Of a stretch of DNA of 64,000 nt, positions 1 through 9,288 are shown in pieces. This DNA comes from Anaerolineaceae bacterium. Its GTDB lineage: Bacteria > Chloroflexota > Anaerolineae > Anaerolineales > Villigracilaceae. A program made the translations under genes and the position numbers. Location: NCBI GenBank assembly GCA_009772985.1, contig WOUS01000010.1, positions 1-64,000 of the forward strand, read 5' to 3'. The notes under the pieces were generated by a model. That model did not search any database, was not told where the DNA came from, and saw only the letters and a program-made list of their open reading frames with translations. Numbering within the stretch: position 1 is the first letter of the stretch; the number at the start of each line of letters is the position of its first letter.

Positions 1-135
1 TCGGCAGCTCCAAGGATTCGGTTTCGTGGTGGAAACCTAATTTACTCGGTTTTGCTCGCCGATCAACACCTTTTTACGAAACTGTCAGGTGGCTAGATTA
101 ATAATAGAGTTGATGAGCAAGAAAATAAGGGTTGT

Positions 136-1656
136 TTGAATTATCTTGAAAGCCTTGCTAAAGCACACCGTTTTGAAACCGAGTTCCGATCGTTTGCCAA
201 AACAACAAATGATATCGAAGCTTCTTTTCCAGGCGACAATGTTGAGAAACAGCTTTCGCATTTTAGATTGTATTTAGTTATGATCGGTTCGCGTATGGTT
301 AAGCTTTTTGGTGAAAGGATGACGAGTGCCAGGTCTTGCGTTGAGAATCTCTGGGACTACAAAGTCAATATTGAAAAAGAAGAAGATATCAAGGCTATTC
401 TGAAAGATCTGGTTGGCACGCTAAACGCGCTCTCAAATTATAGCGAGGCGTCTAAGAAAACACGCATAAAAAATGAGCAGCCTCTCGAAGCAGATATAGT
501 CTATCGTAAGCTATTACTGCTTGCCAATCACCTTGGCAGCCACTTGGGATGGGAACTCAGACAAATACTTGGCGATCATTTTGACAAAATTCCGGAGGAT
601 GACACAACTGAACTAGACAAAAGATACTTAAGATTGAATGAATTGGCTTGGCTGGAGGATTTGCTATGGTATAGCCTTCGCTTTGATGTTCCAGATTATC
701 TCAATATGGATGAGATGGCCTTTCGTTTTTCTTTGAGACTTCACGGATTAACACGCAGAGAACTTTTGCAAGTTATTACCTCTACCTGGGCGAAGCCGTC
801 TCCTCAAGAAGATATTCAGCAATGGATTCACTTCTGTGAACTGAAGAGGCAACCCTGTGAGCTTCACTTGGTACTTGCGGCAGCGGCATGGCATAAATTC
901 GATACTTATAAAAAAAATCCCTCCAAGCGTGATATTATGCCACTTCTCTTCACTACAAACTTTGACCGTAATCTTGAACTTGCTTTTCAGCACTTAAAAA
1001 AGCCTTATCATGTGATCTTCCCCATCCGAGTGAAATATAAGAAAGTGGGTAAAGAGAACGCTTCACCAAAAAAGGCTGATATACCTGATTCGCAAAAAAG
1101 GCCAACAATAATTTGGGTACTCAGAACGTGGCAATGGGGTGTAAGTGCTTATATAATGAGGCCCTTGAAAGAGTTGCCATCAGAGGAAGAGTTGAGCAAA
1201 TCAATCATGGGTCCTGTGATTGTCAAGTTGCATGGATCTCCGGCTGAGTCCTTGGAAGATGATGGGCAGGATGAGTTGTTGAATAAATATGATGATGTTA
1301 AACCTTACATTATCTTGTCTGAATATGATTATCTCCAAACGGTAGTTGAGACTGAAGCCACAAAGATTTTCCCAAATGTGCTAATTGATGCGATCAAATT
1401 AGGAAGTCAATGGTGGTTTCTCGGTTATCCAATTGATGATCTTTTCATTAGGTTACGCATATTTCAACTCATAAGCTATACTGTTAAATCAGCTAAGCCA
1501 CCGGTTGTAAAAGTCTTGGACCCTGATTTTGATTTTTTTCGCTCCCATGTCGTGGAGGCTTGGAATGTTCAAAGACTACAAACCCAACTTTCAACGGTGG
1601 TAGATGTTCTGAAAGAGATTAAAGAAATCAAAGAAATCCTTGGAGAGGCAGGTTAG
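136..1656 (+). CDS. SIR2-like domain protein (candidate defence effector)
   Basis: A 506-residue protein. Its C-terminal half (about residues 270-460) has the pattern of SIR2-like domains: a TTNFD motif near residue 275, VKLHGS near 367, an SEYDY segment near 393 and a WWFLGYPIDD segment near 430. In known phage-defence systems such domains hydrolyse NAD+. That activity is inferred here, not shown. The N-terminal half is helical and unrecognised. The start is a TTG preceded four bases earlier by AAGGG; an in-frame stop lies at 94-96 and there is no in-frame ATG nearby, so the start is moderately certain. The gene ends six bases before the STAND-like NTPase gene, which argues for an operon. 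The sequence is visibly AT-rich compared with the core genes beyond 6.5 kb, consistent with transfer. The operon may continue left of the window. Confidence 0.7.
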   Translation: MNYLESLAKAHRFETEFRSFAKTTNDIEASFPGDNVEKQLSHFRLYLVMIGSRMVKLFGERMTSARSCVENLWDYKVNIEKEEDIKAILKDLVGTLNALSNYSEASKKTRIKNEQPLEADIVYRKLLLLANHLGSHLGWELRQILGDHFDKIPEDDTTELDKRYLRLNELAWLEDLLWYSLRFDVPDYLNMDEMAFRFSLRLHGLTRRELLQVITSTWAKPSPQEDIQQWIHFCELKRQPCELHLVLAAAAWHKFDTYKKNPSKRDIMPLLFTTNFDRNLELAFQHLKKPYHVIFPIRVKYKKVGKENASPKKADIPDSQKRPTIIWVLRTWQWGVSAYIMRPLKELPSEEELSKSIMGPVIVKLHGSPAESLEDDGQDELLNKYDDVKPYIILSEYDYLQTVVETEATKIFPNVLIDAIKLGSQWWFLGYPIDDLFIRLRIFQLISYTVKSAKPPVVKVLDPDFDFFRSHVVEAWNVQRLQTQLSTVVDVLKEIKEIKEILGEAG

Positions 1657-1662
1657 GTTACT

Positions 1663-3903
1663 ATGACTAAGACTATTATTAAAACTGTGCGACAAAGCCC
1701 CTGGCCTGGCCCACGACCCTATGAGATGTGGGAAGGGGAGTTATTCTTCGGGCGTGATAGCGAGATAGAAGAACTTCGCCGCATGATATTGCGCGAGCAA
1801 CTGACGATTCTTAGCGCTGACAGCGGCGCAGGGAAAACGTCGCTTCTGCGCGCCGGGTTGGCCTATGGGTTGATCAAAGAGCGGCAAGATGATAGCCGAG
1901 GCCTAATCAAACCGGTGTTGTTATTGAGAGATTGGGGTGGAGGAAAAAGAGAGAATGTTGAACAGTTGTTCAATTATGAGTTAAGGGAAGCCATTAGTAA
2001 TTTATCTAAAGAGAATTTGCCCACCCAGGCAAACAACGACTTTAATCTGTTGTCAAAAGTCCAATTAAGCGATAGTGACCCGTTTGTGGGCAATATCATT
2101 AAGTTGTGTGATCAAGCTGACGGTCTAATTTTGATTTTTGACCAATTTGAAGAGGTCTTGCGAGTTGGTGAAGAAACGGCAAAAGGAGCAATTAGTTTAA
2201 TAAAAGATATATATCGCTTTGAACCTCGCGCCCGGATCATGCTATCGCTACGCAGTGAATACCACAGAAATCTTCACGAATTGGAAGTTTATGTGGGCGG
2301 TTTATACAGTCGCACATATTTTTTAAAGCTCATGGTGGTTTCTGCCGCCAAGGAGGCAGTCCAGAAATCTGCTGAGCGCGCCAAAGTTGAAATTGATAAA
2401 ACAATTATTGATAATATCGTTACGATGTTAGTGGAGGCATCCAATTCGGATTACAAAGCGCAAGAGAAGGCGGATGCGGTTGATTTACTAACTTTGCAGG
2501 CCATCTTGCCTGAGTTATTTGAGCTGAGCAAGCTGAGACAACCTGATATCGAGAAGGTTGTGATTGACAATGCTTCCTATCAGGATTATCGGAAAAACAA
2601 GAATCCCAAAGAGTTGGTTGCAGACGCTCTAGCAAATTGGATTGAACGAGGATTGAACCAGCCTTTTACAAAATCATCCGAGCATCTTACGCCCGCGATG
2701 AGTCAGATACTTTCCGATTATCCGGGAATTGTGCATAGAATTGCATCGCGGATGGCCCAATATTTATCCTCTGGAGGCTATAAAGTAACTGCAGAAGAAA
2801 CTGAATTAATGTCGCGCACATTGCGGGAAGATTTAATGCGCTTGACGCCTGTATTTGGCGATATCGAAGTCAGTGATTTGAAAGTCATCAGCAACAATCC
2901 TGTCTGTCTGGATCGAAGTCTATTGGAGTTGGAAGAACCAGAAAACGTAAAGTTTGCCGTGAATAATTTATCCGGGATTTCTATCGAAAAACAATGGACC
3001 CCCGCAGACACGGCTGACAATCTAGCCAGAGCATTCTACGAAACACTATATCGTTTACACGCTGCAAACATCCTAAAACCAATCTACAAAAACGTACGTG
3101 TCCGCTGGGAGTTGATTCACGACGGAATGGGAAAGCCATTTTCTGCCTGGAGCGAGAAGAAAAGGGATACATGGGATGACTGCGTTTATGCATTTACCGC
3201 TTCAAAGGGCGTTGATATTAAGATACCAAGTAAAAAGGATAAGAAAAAGATGGGGTTGCAGAAGGCAGTCAAGGTTATCTGGCGGGGTTGTTTTATCAGC
3301 GCCCGTAAAGAGCCAGTCCTAGAAGGTGATGGTTCACAAGTAAGCGAAAAGCAGCCTGTAGCCCCGCCTTTTTCACTTCGTGTGAGCCACTACATCTTAG
3401 AAAACCACGAGTTTGATGGTTGTGACCTGAAGGGGACGGTTTTTGAGGGTATAACATTCCGCGGCGGAAAATTTTTGAATTGTATAATGGATGGATGTTT
3501 GTTTATTAACTGCCGATTTGAAGCGAGTGCGGATGGAGCCCCCTTTGTTTTTTCTGGTTGTCGCGCCAATGCGATGACATTTTTAACTCCCAAACAGGAG
3601 AGCGAATCCGAAGCGGTACCTGTTATATCAGAAATGGGATCCGTAAACTTTTTTGATTGTAACTTCACTCAGATCAGGTTCTCCGGGATTAAGTTGATCG
3701 GGAATGTTGTTTTTGGTAAGAATACACGATTATCCCTTTGTCATTTCATTCGTATTGACGGAGACCAGATGGATTCTGGCAAAGTAGTCTTTGACGGTTG
3801 CAAGATCTATTACACTGCTTGGGATAGGCAGAGCAGACGCTTCCTCAGTTTTGTGGATCTTGCCGACGAAATTGGCAATGGGGTATTGGAAGATGCTAAT
3901 TGA
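1663..3903 (+). CDS. STAND-type (nSTAND1-like) NTPase with pentapeptide-like C-terminal region
   Basis: A 746-residue protein. It opens with a PGPRPY segment followed by FFGRDSEIEEL, the usual lead-in of nSTAND1-like ATPases, then Walker A (SGAGKTS, residues 54-60) and a Walker B-like stretch (LILIFDQFEEVL, about 157-168). A sensor-like SLRSEY follows near residue 203. Residues about 575-690 contain repeated short beta-turn units (FDGCDLKG, FEGITFRG, NCRFE) that resemble pentapeptide repeats, a plausible ligand-sensing part. STAND proteins are signalling NTPases that oligomerise on sensing an invader. The gene lies six bases after the SIR2-like gene, a pairing known from SIR2-STAND antiphage systems, although there the two domains are usually in one chain. 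Function here is inferred from domains and context. Confidence 0.72.
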   Translation: MTKTIIKTVRQSPWPGPRPYEMWEGELFFGRDSEIEELRRMILREQLTILSADSGAGKTSLLRAGLAYGLIKERQDDSRGLIKPVLLLRDWGGGKRENVEQLFNYELREAISNLSKENLPTQANNDFNLLSKVQLSDSDPFVGNIIKLCDQADGLILIFDQFEEVLRVGEETAKGAISLIKDIYRFEPRARIMLSLRSEYHRNLHELEVYVGGLYSRTYFLKLMVVSAAKEAVQKSAERAKVEIDKTIIDNIVTMLVEASNSDYKAQEKADAVDLLTLQAILPELFELSKLRQPDIEKVVIDNASYQDYRKNKNPKELVADALANWIERGLNQPFTKSSEHLTPAMSQILSDYPGIVHRIASRMAQYLSSGGYKVTAEETELMSRTLREDLMRLTPVFGDIEVSDLKVISNNPVCLDRSLLELEEPENVKFAVNNLSGISIEKQWTPADTADNLARAFYETLYRLHAANILKPIYKNVRVRWELIHDGMGKPFSAWSEKKRDTWDDCVYAFTASKGVDIKIPSKKDKKKMGLQKAVKVIWRGCFISARKEPVLEGDGSQVSEKQPVAPPFSLRVSHYILENHEFDGCDLKGTVFEGITFRGGKFLNCIMDGCLFINCRFEASADGAPFVFSGCRANAMTFLTPKQESESEAVPVISEMGSVNFFDCNFTQIRFSGIKLIGNVVFGKNTRLSLCHFIRIDGDQMDSGKVVFDGCKIYYTAWDRQSRRFLSFVDLADEIGNGVLEDAN

Positions 3904-3942
3904 AAGCCTGCTTATATCTTCGTGTAATTGTGTAGGATGCGT

Positions 3943-6126
3943 ATGTCTGATATTCAAATTCCTATCTTGAATGATTTACCGTCAGAAAACGATGCTCTTG
4001 AATTTAAGCCGTATGTTAATACATTGGCGGATATTATTAGCACGGCTAGTACACCGTTGACTATAGGAATATTTGGCACCTGGGGGTCTGGCAAGACCTC
4101 CTTGATGAAAATGATCAAGAATGATTTGAAACGAAAGCAGAAGTTCAGCATAAGTTGGTTTGATGCCTGGAAATATGATAAAGAAGATACACTCTGGCGT
4201 GCTTTCCTGCTTTCAGCTCTGTCGTCACTCCGAGAGTCAGAAAGCAAGGACTCGCAAGCTGAAGATTTGAGTTATCTTGAAAGTATGCTTTATCGTTCCA
4301 TCGAAATTGAGAAGGCTGGCGGTGTAACAATTGATCTTCTGAAACTTGGGTCTAAAGTTGCGCAGGGTACGGTACAACTAGGTCTTTCTTTTATTCCTGG
4401 CATGGCAGCATTGAGCAAGATTGTGGACGAATTGCAGAATCTGGGTACGGCAAACGTCAGTGAAGGCGCTTTGGATGCTATCAGGCAGGAACAATCAAAA
4501 GTCCATATCGAACAGGTGCGTTTTCTAGAACAATTTCAGGATAAGTTTAAAATACTTGTTGAACAGCATGTTACTATACCGGGTAAGCGTTTAGTGGTAT
4601 TTGTAGACGATTTGGATCGTTGCTTGCCGGAAAAGGCAATTGAGGTACTTGAGGCTATCAAACTATTTGTCGATGTTCCTGGCTGTATATTTGTGCTTGG
4701 TCTCGATCAACAGGTTATTGCACGTGGAATAGAGATCAAATACAAAGAATTTAGAAATAAAGATGATTCTGGCAAAAACAATCTGAGAGGGCCGATTGAT
4801 GGAGCGCGTTATCTCGAAAAAATCATTCAACTACCTTTTCAAATTCCTCCAATTGATCGTACAGATATGAGCGACTTTGTGAGAGGGCTTGTATCTGAGT
4901 GGCCGCATGAAGAATGTCCGAGGGTGTTTGCTGATACACTTGGAGACAATCCCCGGCAGGTAAAGCGTACCGTGAATATTTTTTTTATGCTATGGGGATT
5001 GGTGTCAACAAAAGAGCGTGAGGAAAAGCTACATGGAGCAATCAAGCCAATACGACTCGCAAAAATCGTAGCCATTCAATCTTTGTTTCCCGAACTATAC
5101 GAAATACTCAGAAAGACGCCACTTTTATTGCGCGATTTAGAAAAACATTTTCGCGAAGAGAAAGAAAATACAATAATAAACCAAGTGGATCCAGAGTTAG
5201 AACTTTTTGTTTCAAATTCTACCTTGCGCAATCTTTTTTCCATGCACCCACATGATTTTCCAAATGCTAATTTTACTTCTTTGAACCCGTCTGAAATAAG
5301 GGAGTATTTTACTCTTACGCGTCCGCTCAGTATTCCAACAATTAATTCAAGTTCTGTGCCACATTTATTCTTTGAACCCGAAGTAGTTCAAATACCAGTT
5401 GGTCCTTTTTTGATGGGTATGCCATATGGACAATCATCGAGTTTAATCGATCAAGGCTTGGGCGAAGGATGGGCTGAAAGTGAGCAACCTCAACATGATG
5501 TTGAGTTATCGGAATATTATATTGGGAAACATCCTGTAACCAACGACCAATATCAGCTCTTTGTGGATGAAACAAGTTCGAGGCCGCCTAGACATTGGGA
5601 AGAAGGTAGATATCCTGAAGAAAAAGGGGAGCATCCCGTTGTTAATGTGACATGGGCTGATGCAATTGCATATTGCAAATGGCTAAGTAAGAAAAGTGGG
5701 AAGCAATATCAATTGCCTACAGAGGCCGAGTGGGAGAAAGCCGCTCGAGGTAAAGATGGTCGCATATACCCTTGGGGTAATGAATTTGATTCCCAGAAAT
5801 GTAATACAAAAGAATCGGGGAAAGGTGATACTACGCCAGTAGGGCACTTCTCTCCTGCCGGGGACAGTCCTTATGGTGTGGCTGATATGAGCGGGAATAT
5901 TTTTGAGTGGTGTTCCGATTGGATGAGTCCGACAGAATACGAAACCAGAAAAGATAAAAAGGTTAAAGACCCTAAGGGTCCAGAAAATGGGGCCGGCCAC
6001 GTAATTAGGGGAGGTGCCTATGATCGAAATTATTTGCTTGCTCGAACTACATTTCGTGAGACAGATATCCCGATGAGTAGGTCGCTGAGGCTGGGTTTTC
6101 GAGTAGTACTCCAAATAAGTGGCTAG
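3943..6126 (+). CDS. KAP-family P-loop NTPase fused to an FGE/sulfatase-modifying-factor fold domain
   Basis: A 727-residue two-part protein. Residues 1-400 are a KAP NTPase: Walker A GTWGSGKT (45-52), a FDAWKYDKED segment, a long insertion that may include hydrophobic helices, and Walker B VVFVDDLDRC near 220. Residues about 482-724 are a formylglycine-generating-enzyme-like (C-type lectin) fold with VGPFLMG, PVTNDQY, LPTEAEWEKAARG, YPWGNEFD, DMSGNIFEW and a final RGGAY...LGFR. The cysteines that make true FGE an oxidase, normally in the segment after RGG, are absent, so this domain is probably a recognition module. The start was set at 3943 because an AGGA box lies five bases upstream. It follows the STAND gene by 39 bases and completes the three-gene unit. 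Confidence 0.75.
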   Translation: MSDIQIPILNDLPSENDALEFKPYVNTLADIISTASTPLTIGIFGTWGSGKTSLMKMIKNDLKRKQKFSISWFDAWKYDKEDTLWRAFLLSALSSLRESESKDSQAEDLSYLESMLYRSIEIEKAGGVTIDLLKLGSKVAQGTVQLGLSFIPGMAALSKIVDELQNLGTANVSEGALDAIRQEQSKVHIEQVRFLEQFQDKFKILVEQHVTIPGKRLVVFVDDLDRCLPEKAIEVLEAIKLFVDVPGCIFVLGLDQQVIARGIEIKYKEFRNKDDSGKNNLRGPIDGARYLEKIIQLPFQIPPIDRTDMSDFVRGLVSEWPHEECPRVFADTLGDNPRQVKRTVNIFFMLWGLVSTKEREEKLHGAIKPIRLAKIVAIQSLFPELYEILRKTPLLLRDLEKHFREEKENTIINQVDPELELFVSNSTLRNLFSMHPHDFPNANFTSLNPSEIREYFTLTRPLSIPTINSSSVPHLFFEPEVVQIPVGPFLMGMPYGQSSSLIDQGLGEGWAESEQPQHDVELSEYYIGKHPVTNDQYQLFVDETSSRPPRHWEEGRYPEEKGEHPVVNVTWADAIAYCKWLSKKSGKQYQLPTEAEWEKAARGKDGRIYPWGNEFDSQKCNTKESGKGDTTPVGHFSPAGDSPYGVADMSGNIFEWCSDWMSPTEYETRKDKKVKDPKGPENGAGHVIRGGAYDRNYLLARTTFRETDIPMSRSLRLGFRVVLQISG

Positions 6127-6193
6127 TACATCTTGGCATAAATAAGGCTTTGGTGGTATAGGATAAGGCAAACTCTTGAAGGAGATGCCAAGA

Positions 6194-6470
6194 ATGCCAA
6201 TACCGAAAGCACAAGTCGTAAACCTATCGGATGCCGAACGAAACGGTTTAGAGAAATTGATCAAGCGGCATCAAGTTGGTCAGCAAATTGCATTGCGAGC
6301 GAGAATCGTTTTGGCTGCGGCACATGAACAAAAGAACAAAGAGATTGCTCAAGCATACAACGTCACCTTAGACACAGTCAGGCTGTGGCGCAATCGTTGG
6401 GTCAAGTTGCAAGACATCTCTCTGGATGACTTGAGCATCGAAGATCGTTTACAGGATGCGCTTCGCCCCG
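6194..6470 (+). pseudogene. IS630-family transposase, 3'-truncated
   Basis: The ATG at 6194 has an AAGGAG box nine bases upstream. The first 90 or so residues match the helix-turn-helix N-terminus of IS630-type transposases: LSDAER, LRARIVLAAA, NKEIAQ and VRLWRNRW, ending in DRLQDALRPG. The catalytic DDE core is missing: from about 6450-6470 onward the DNA belongs to an ABC exporter gene read on the other strand. The right end of the element is therefore lost, so its terminal repeats cannot be paired. The exact junction is ambiguous because the bases at about 6450-6473 fit both proteins. Confidence 0.8.
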
Positions 6471-7438
6471 GCCAGACCGGAGGAGATCATCGAGTACGCC
6501 CAGATGGAGGTCCAGGTGGGGAACTCCAGCATCAACAGCAGGCCAAAATAGGCCACCACGTCGCCGACGTTCAGGATATTTTGCCGGTACAGGAACATGG
6601 CGTGGAGCAGGCCGGCGGCGAGGCAGGTGGCAAACAGCAGCAGCGGCAGGTAGCGCGCCTCGATGTCTCCCTGCCGGACGGTGGCGGCGCGCAGGCTGCG
6701 GGCGTTGACGTTGAACCGTCCCACTTCGGCGTCCTCCTGCGCCGCGCCTTTCATCGTCTCGATCCCGTCCAGCGCCTCGGAAAGGTGCGTGTTCATCTTC
6801 CCGAAGGTTTCGCGCACCTGCTCGGTGACCGGCTCGAGGCTGCGCAGGTAGACCCGCAGGGCGATGAAGTAGGCGACGGTGAACACGGCGGGCGTCAGCA
6901 GCAGCGACGGGTGGTACTGCGGCGCGAAAAAGAACGGCATCACGAGGAAGACGAGCGATCCCACCACCAGGTTGACGCCGGGGCTGAACAGATAGTTCAC
7001 TTCACGCACATCGTTGGTGGCGCGCGCCATCGTGTCGCCCACCGGCTGGAGGCTGTGGAAGGTCATGCTCTTGCCGAGCAGCGAGACGTACAGACCGTCG
7101 CGCACGTCCCGTTCGATCTTTTGCGCCATCAGTTCCGCGCCGAAGTTCCGGCCCAGTTGCAGGATGGCGCGGACAATTTGCGATCCGCCCATGATGAGCG
7201 CCAGCGGGAGCAGCACCGTCGTCTCGGGCGGGACCTTGAGCATGGCATTGAACGCGTCGCCGGTCAGCACCGGGACGTAAGCCGCCAGCGCGGCGTTCCC
7301 CACCGCGCCGATGAACATGATCAGCGCCAGCCACCAGTAGCGCGCCGAATGGGAAAGCACCCAGCGCACCGGTCCGCGCCGGGTGGCGGTGGTTTTGCGT
7401 TCGAGGGTGAATTCAGCGACTTGAGAGGCGGTAGTCAT
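6449..7438 (-). pseudogene. ABC exporter, membrane domain only (ATPase domain lost)
   Basis: Reading right to left from an ATG at 7438, this encodes about 329 residues of an ABC_membrane-type six-helix transporter domain, including TMARATNDVREVNYLF and LSEALDGIETMKG, both typical of lipid or multidrug exporters. It stops at GLAGAKRIL, just where the linker to the nucleotide-binding domain should begin, because the truncated transposase has replaced the rest. Without its ATPase it cannot work as a full exporter unless a partner supplies one. A longer form starting at a TTG (7483) is possible. The only purine-rich ribosome-site candidate for 7438 lies about 13 bases upstream, so the start is uncertain. 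Confidence 0.82.
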
Positions 7439-7600
7439 GGGGTCAAAAAAGCCTCCCGTTGGATGAGCGGGGGCAGACAGCAACCGAAAAGGTCAATAAA
7501 TTTTACCATAGTGCAGGAGCAACCTTTTATACGTGTGCGGGTTGTTTATGGTAGAACCGGCGTTTGTCCGGCCCCATCTATTCCGCAAAAGGAGAAAAAC

Positions 7601-7750
7601 ATGAAATTCCCGAAGCAACTTTCCACCATCTTCTTGATCCTGTTCCTGCTGGCTTATGGTATCGGCTACTTTGTCTTGGGTAGTTTGCTGATGCCGGCCG
7701 CCGCCGTTCTCGCCATCCTGGCTGCGATCTTCTATCTGATCGGCAGGTAG
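7601..7750 (+). CDS. Small hydrophobic membrane protein, 49 aa
   Basis: The ATG at 7601 has a clear AAAAGGAG box six bases upstream. The product is almost entirely two hydrophobic helices (about residues 8-28 and 30-46) with a basic N-terminus (MKFPKQ), so it should sit in the cytoplasmic membrane. No family is recognised. A strong terminator follows within 20 bases, which supports a short monocistronic transcript. Confidence 0.6.
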   Translation: MKFPKQLSTIFLILFLLAYGIGYFVLGSLLMPAAAVLAILAAIFYLIGR

Positions 7751-7769
7751 GACCAATTGATGCACGCGG

Positions 7770-7800
7770 CAGCCTCCCCGGTTTGGGGAGGCTGTTTTTT
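7770..7800 (+). terminator. Rho-independent terminator
   Basis: A perfect 10-bp stem (CAGCCTCCCC with GGGGAGGCTG, 5-base loop) is followed directly by six T. It closes the small membrane protein gene. Confidence 0.9.
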
Positions 7801-7912
7801 ACTTGTCAGGCGGGAAAGCAGGATTTTATCTGACAACAGGTTTGACTTTGGCCTCCAACTATTGTAAACTTCCAATATCCGCACGCCCATCCCATACGGA
7901 AAGAGGTACCCC

Positions 7913-9253
7913 ATGAAGAAGCGCAAGTCCGCCTATCCGGTATTCGTGATCGTCGTCTTTGCCCTGTTCATGCTCCTGCACCAGACCGACAAACTAATGA
8001 TCGGTTCCCTGGTAGTCCCGATCAGCAGCACGTTCGGGCTGAACGACCAGACCTGGGGATTCATCAACTCCGGGGCAATGATCGTCGCCACCATCCTCTA
8101 CCCCATCTGGGGCTATCTCTATGACCGCTACGCCCGCGCCAAACTGCTGGCGCTGGCCTCGTTCATCTGGGGCGCAACCACCTGGTTGAGTTCCATCGTC
8201 AAGACCTACCCGGCCTTCCTGGCCACCCGCGCCTCCACCGGCATTGACGATTCCTCCTATCCCGGCCTGTACAGCCTGGTGGGCGATTATTTCGGCCCAA
8301 AAATGCGCGGCAAGGTCTACGGCATCCTGAACCTGACCTCCCCCATCGGCTACCTGGTGGGAATGGTCCTGGCCCTGATGGTGTCCCCCTCCCTCGACGG
8401 CAAGATCTTCGGACTGGAGGGCTGGCGCTCGATCTTCCTCATCACCGGTTCGCTCGGCATCCTCATGGCCATCGTCATTTTCTTCGGCATCAAGGAGGTC
8501 CCGCGCGGCAAGGCCGAACCGGAATTCGAAAGCATGGAAGAGGTCAAACAATTCCGCTTCAATTGGAAGGAGGTCTGGGAAGCCCTCAAGAAACGCACCA
8601 TGTGGTTCGTGTTCCTGCAGGGGTTCGCCGGCGTCATCCCGTGGACCGTTATCACCGCCTTCTTCTTCAAGTACCTGATGCGGGAACGTATGTATGACAA
8701 CATGAGCGTTTTGATGACCATGGCGCCCGTCATCCTCATCCTGGCGGCCGGTTACTTCGTCGGCGGCGCTCTGGGCGACTGGCTCTTCAAGCGCACGCCC
8801 AAGGGCCGCATCCTCGTCTCCAGCGCTGGCGTCATTCTCGGCGCCATCTTCCTGTTCTTCGCGCTGAACACCCCGGTCACCGACCCAACCCGGTTCTTTA
8901 TCCTGATGTGCTTCACCGCCATCTTCATGCCCTTCTCGTCGCCGAATGTCCTGGCCACCATCTTCGACATCACCTCGCCCGAGGTGCGCTCCACGACCCA
9001 GGCGGCGGAATACTTCATCGAGAACAGCGGCGCGGCCCTGGCTCCCGCGATTGCCGGCACCCTCTCCGTCTTCCTCGCCTCCATCGTTGGTCCCTTCGCC
9101 AGCCTGCAATACACCCTCCTGATCATGTGCATCACCGCCTGGGTGCTGTGCTTCTTCCTGTACATCGGCGCGCTGTTCTTCGTGGACCGCGACGTCAAAT
9201 CCCTGCGCGACCTTATGGCCGCCCGCGCCGCCGCACAGGGCAAATCCGGGTAA
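7913..9253 (+). CDS. MFS transporter
   Basis: A 446-residue membrane protein with about twelve hydrophobic segments and the major facilitator signature GYLYDRYARAKLL after the second helix. The central cytoplasmic loop (about 185-225) is rich in charged residues, as usual in this superfamily. The N-terminus (LHQTDKLMIGSLVVPI) resembles spinster or anion:cation symporter types, but the substrate cannot be told. The start at 7913 has a GAAAGAGG box. The gene ends just before a hairpin with four T. Confidence 0.85.
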   Translation: MKKRKSAYPVFVIVVFALFMLLHQTDKLMIGSLVVPISSTFGLNDQTWGFINSGAMIVATILYPIWGYLYDRYARAKLLALASFIWGATTWLSSIVKTYPAFLATRASTGIDDSSYPGLYSLVGDYFGPKMRGKVYGILNLTSPIGYLVGMVLALMVSPSLDGKIFGLEGWRSIFLITGSLGILMAIVIFFGIKEVPRGKAEPEFESMEEVKQFRFNWKEVWEALKKRTMWFVFLQGFAGVIPWTVITAFFFKYLMRERMYDNMSVLMTMAPVILILAAGYFVGGALGDWLFKRTPKGRILVSSAGVILGAIFLFFALNTPVTDPTRFFILMCFTAIFMPFSSPNVLATIFDITSPEVRSTTQAAEYFIENSGAALAPAIAGTLSVFLASIVGPFASLQYTLLIMCITAWVLCFFLYIGALFFVDRDVKSLRDLMAARAAAQGKSG

Positions 9254-9261
9254 CCTGAATG

Positions 9262-9284
9262 GGCAGGCGTTGCGCCTGCCTTTT
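9262..9284 (+). terminator. Hairpin terminator after the MFS gene
   Basis: An 8-bp stem (GGCAGGCG with CGCCTGCC, 3-base loop) is followed by TTTT. It lies between the MFS stop and the next ATG, so read-through would be reduced but not necessarily abolished. Confidence 0.65.
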
Positions 9285-9288
9285 GTTT

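Noticed and set aside
5990-6126. Variable region of a diversity-generating retroelement in the FGE-fold domain
   Set aside because: No reverse transcriptase, no template repeat, and codons in the segment are not enriched for AAC/AAT-type adenine targets.
6176-7750. One long plus-strand frame running from the transposase through to the small membrane protein
   Set aside because: After the first 90 residues it is antisense to the ABC exporter and only by chance stays open into the small gene, which has its own ribosome site.
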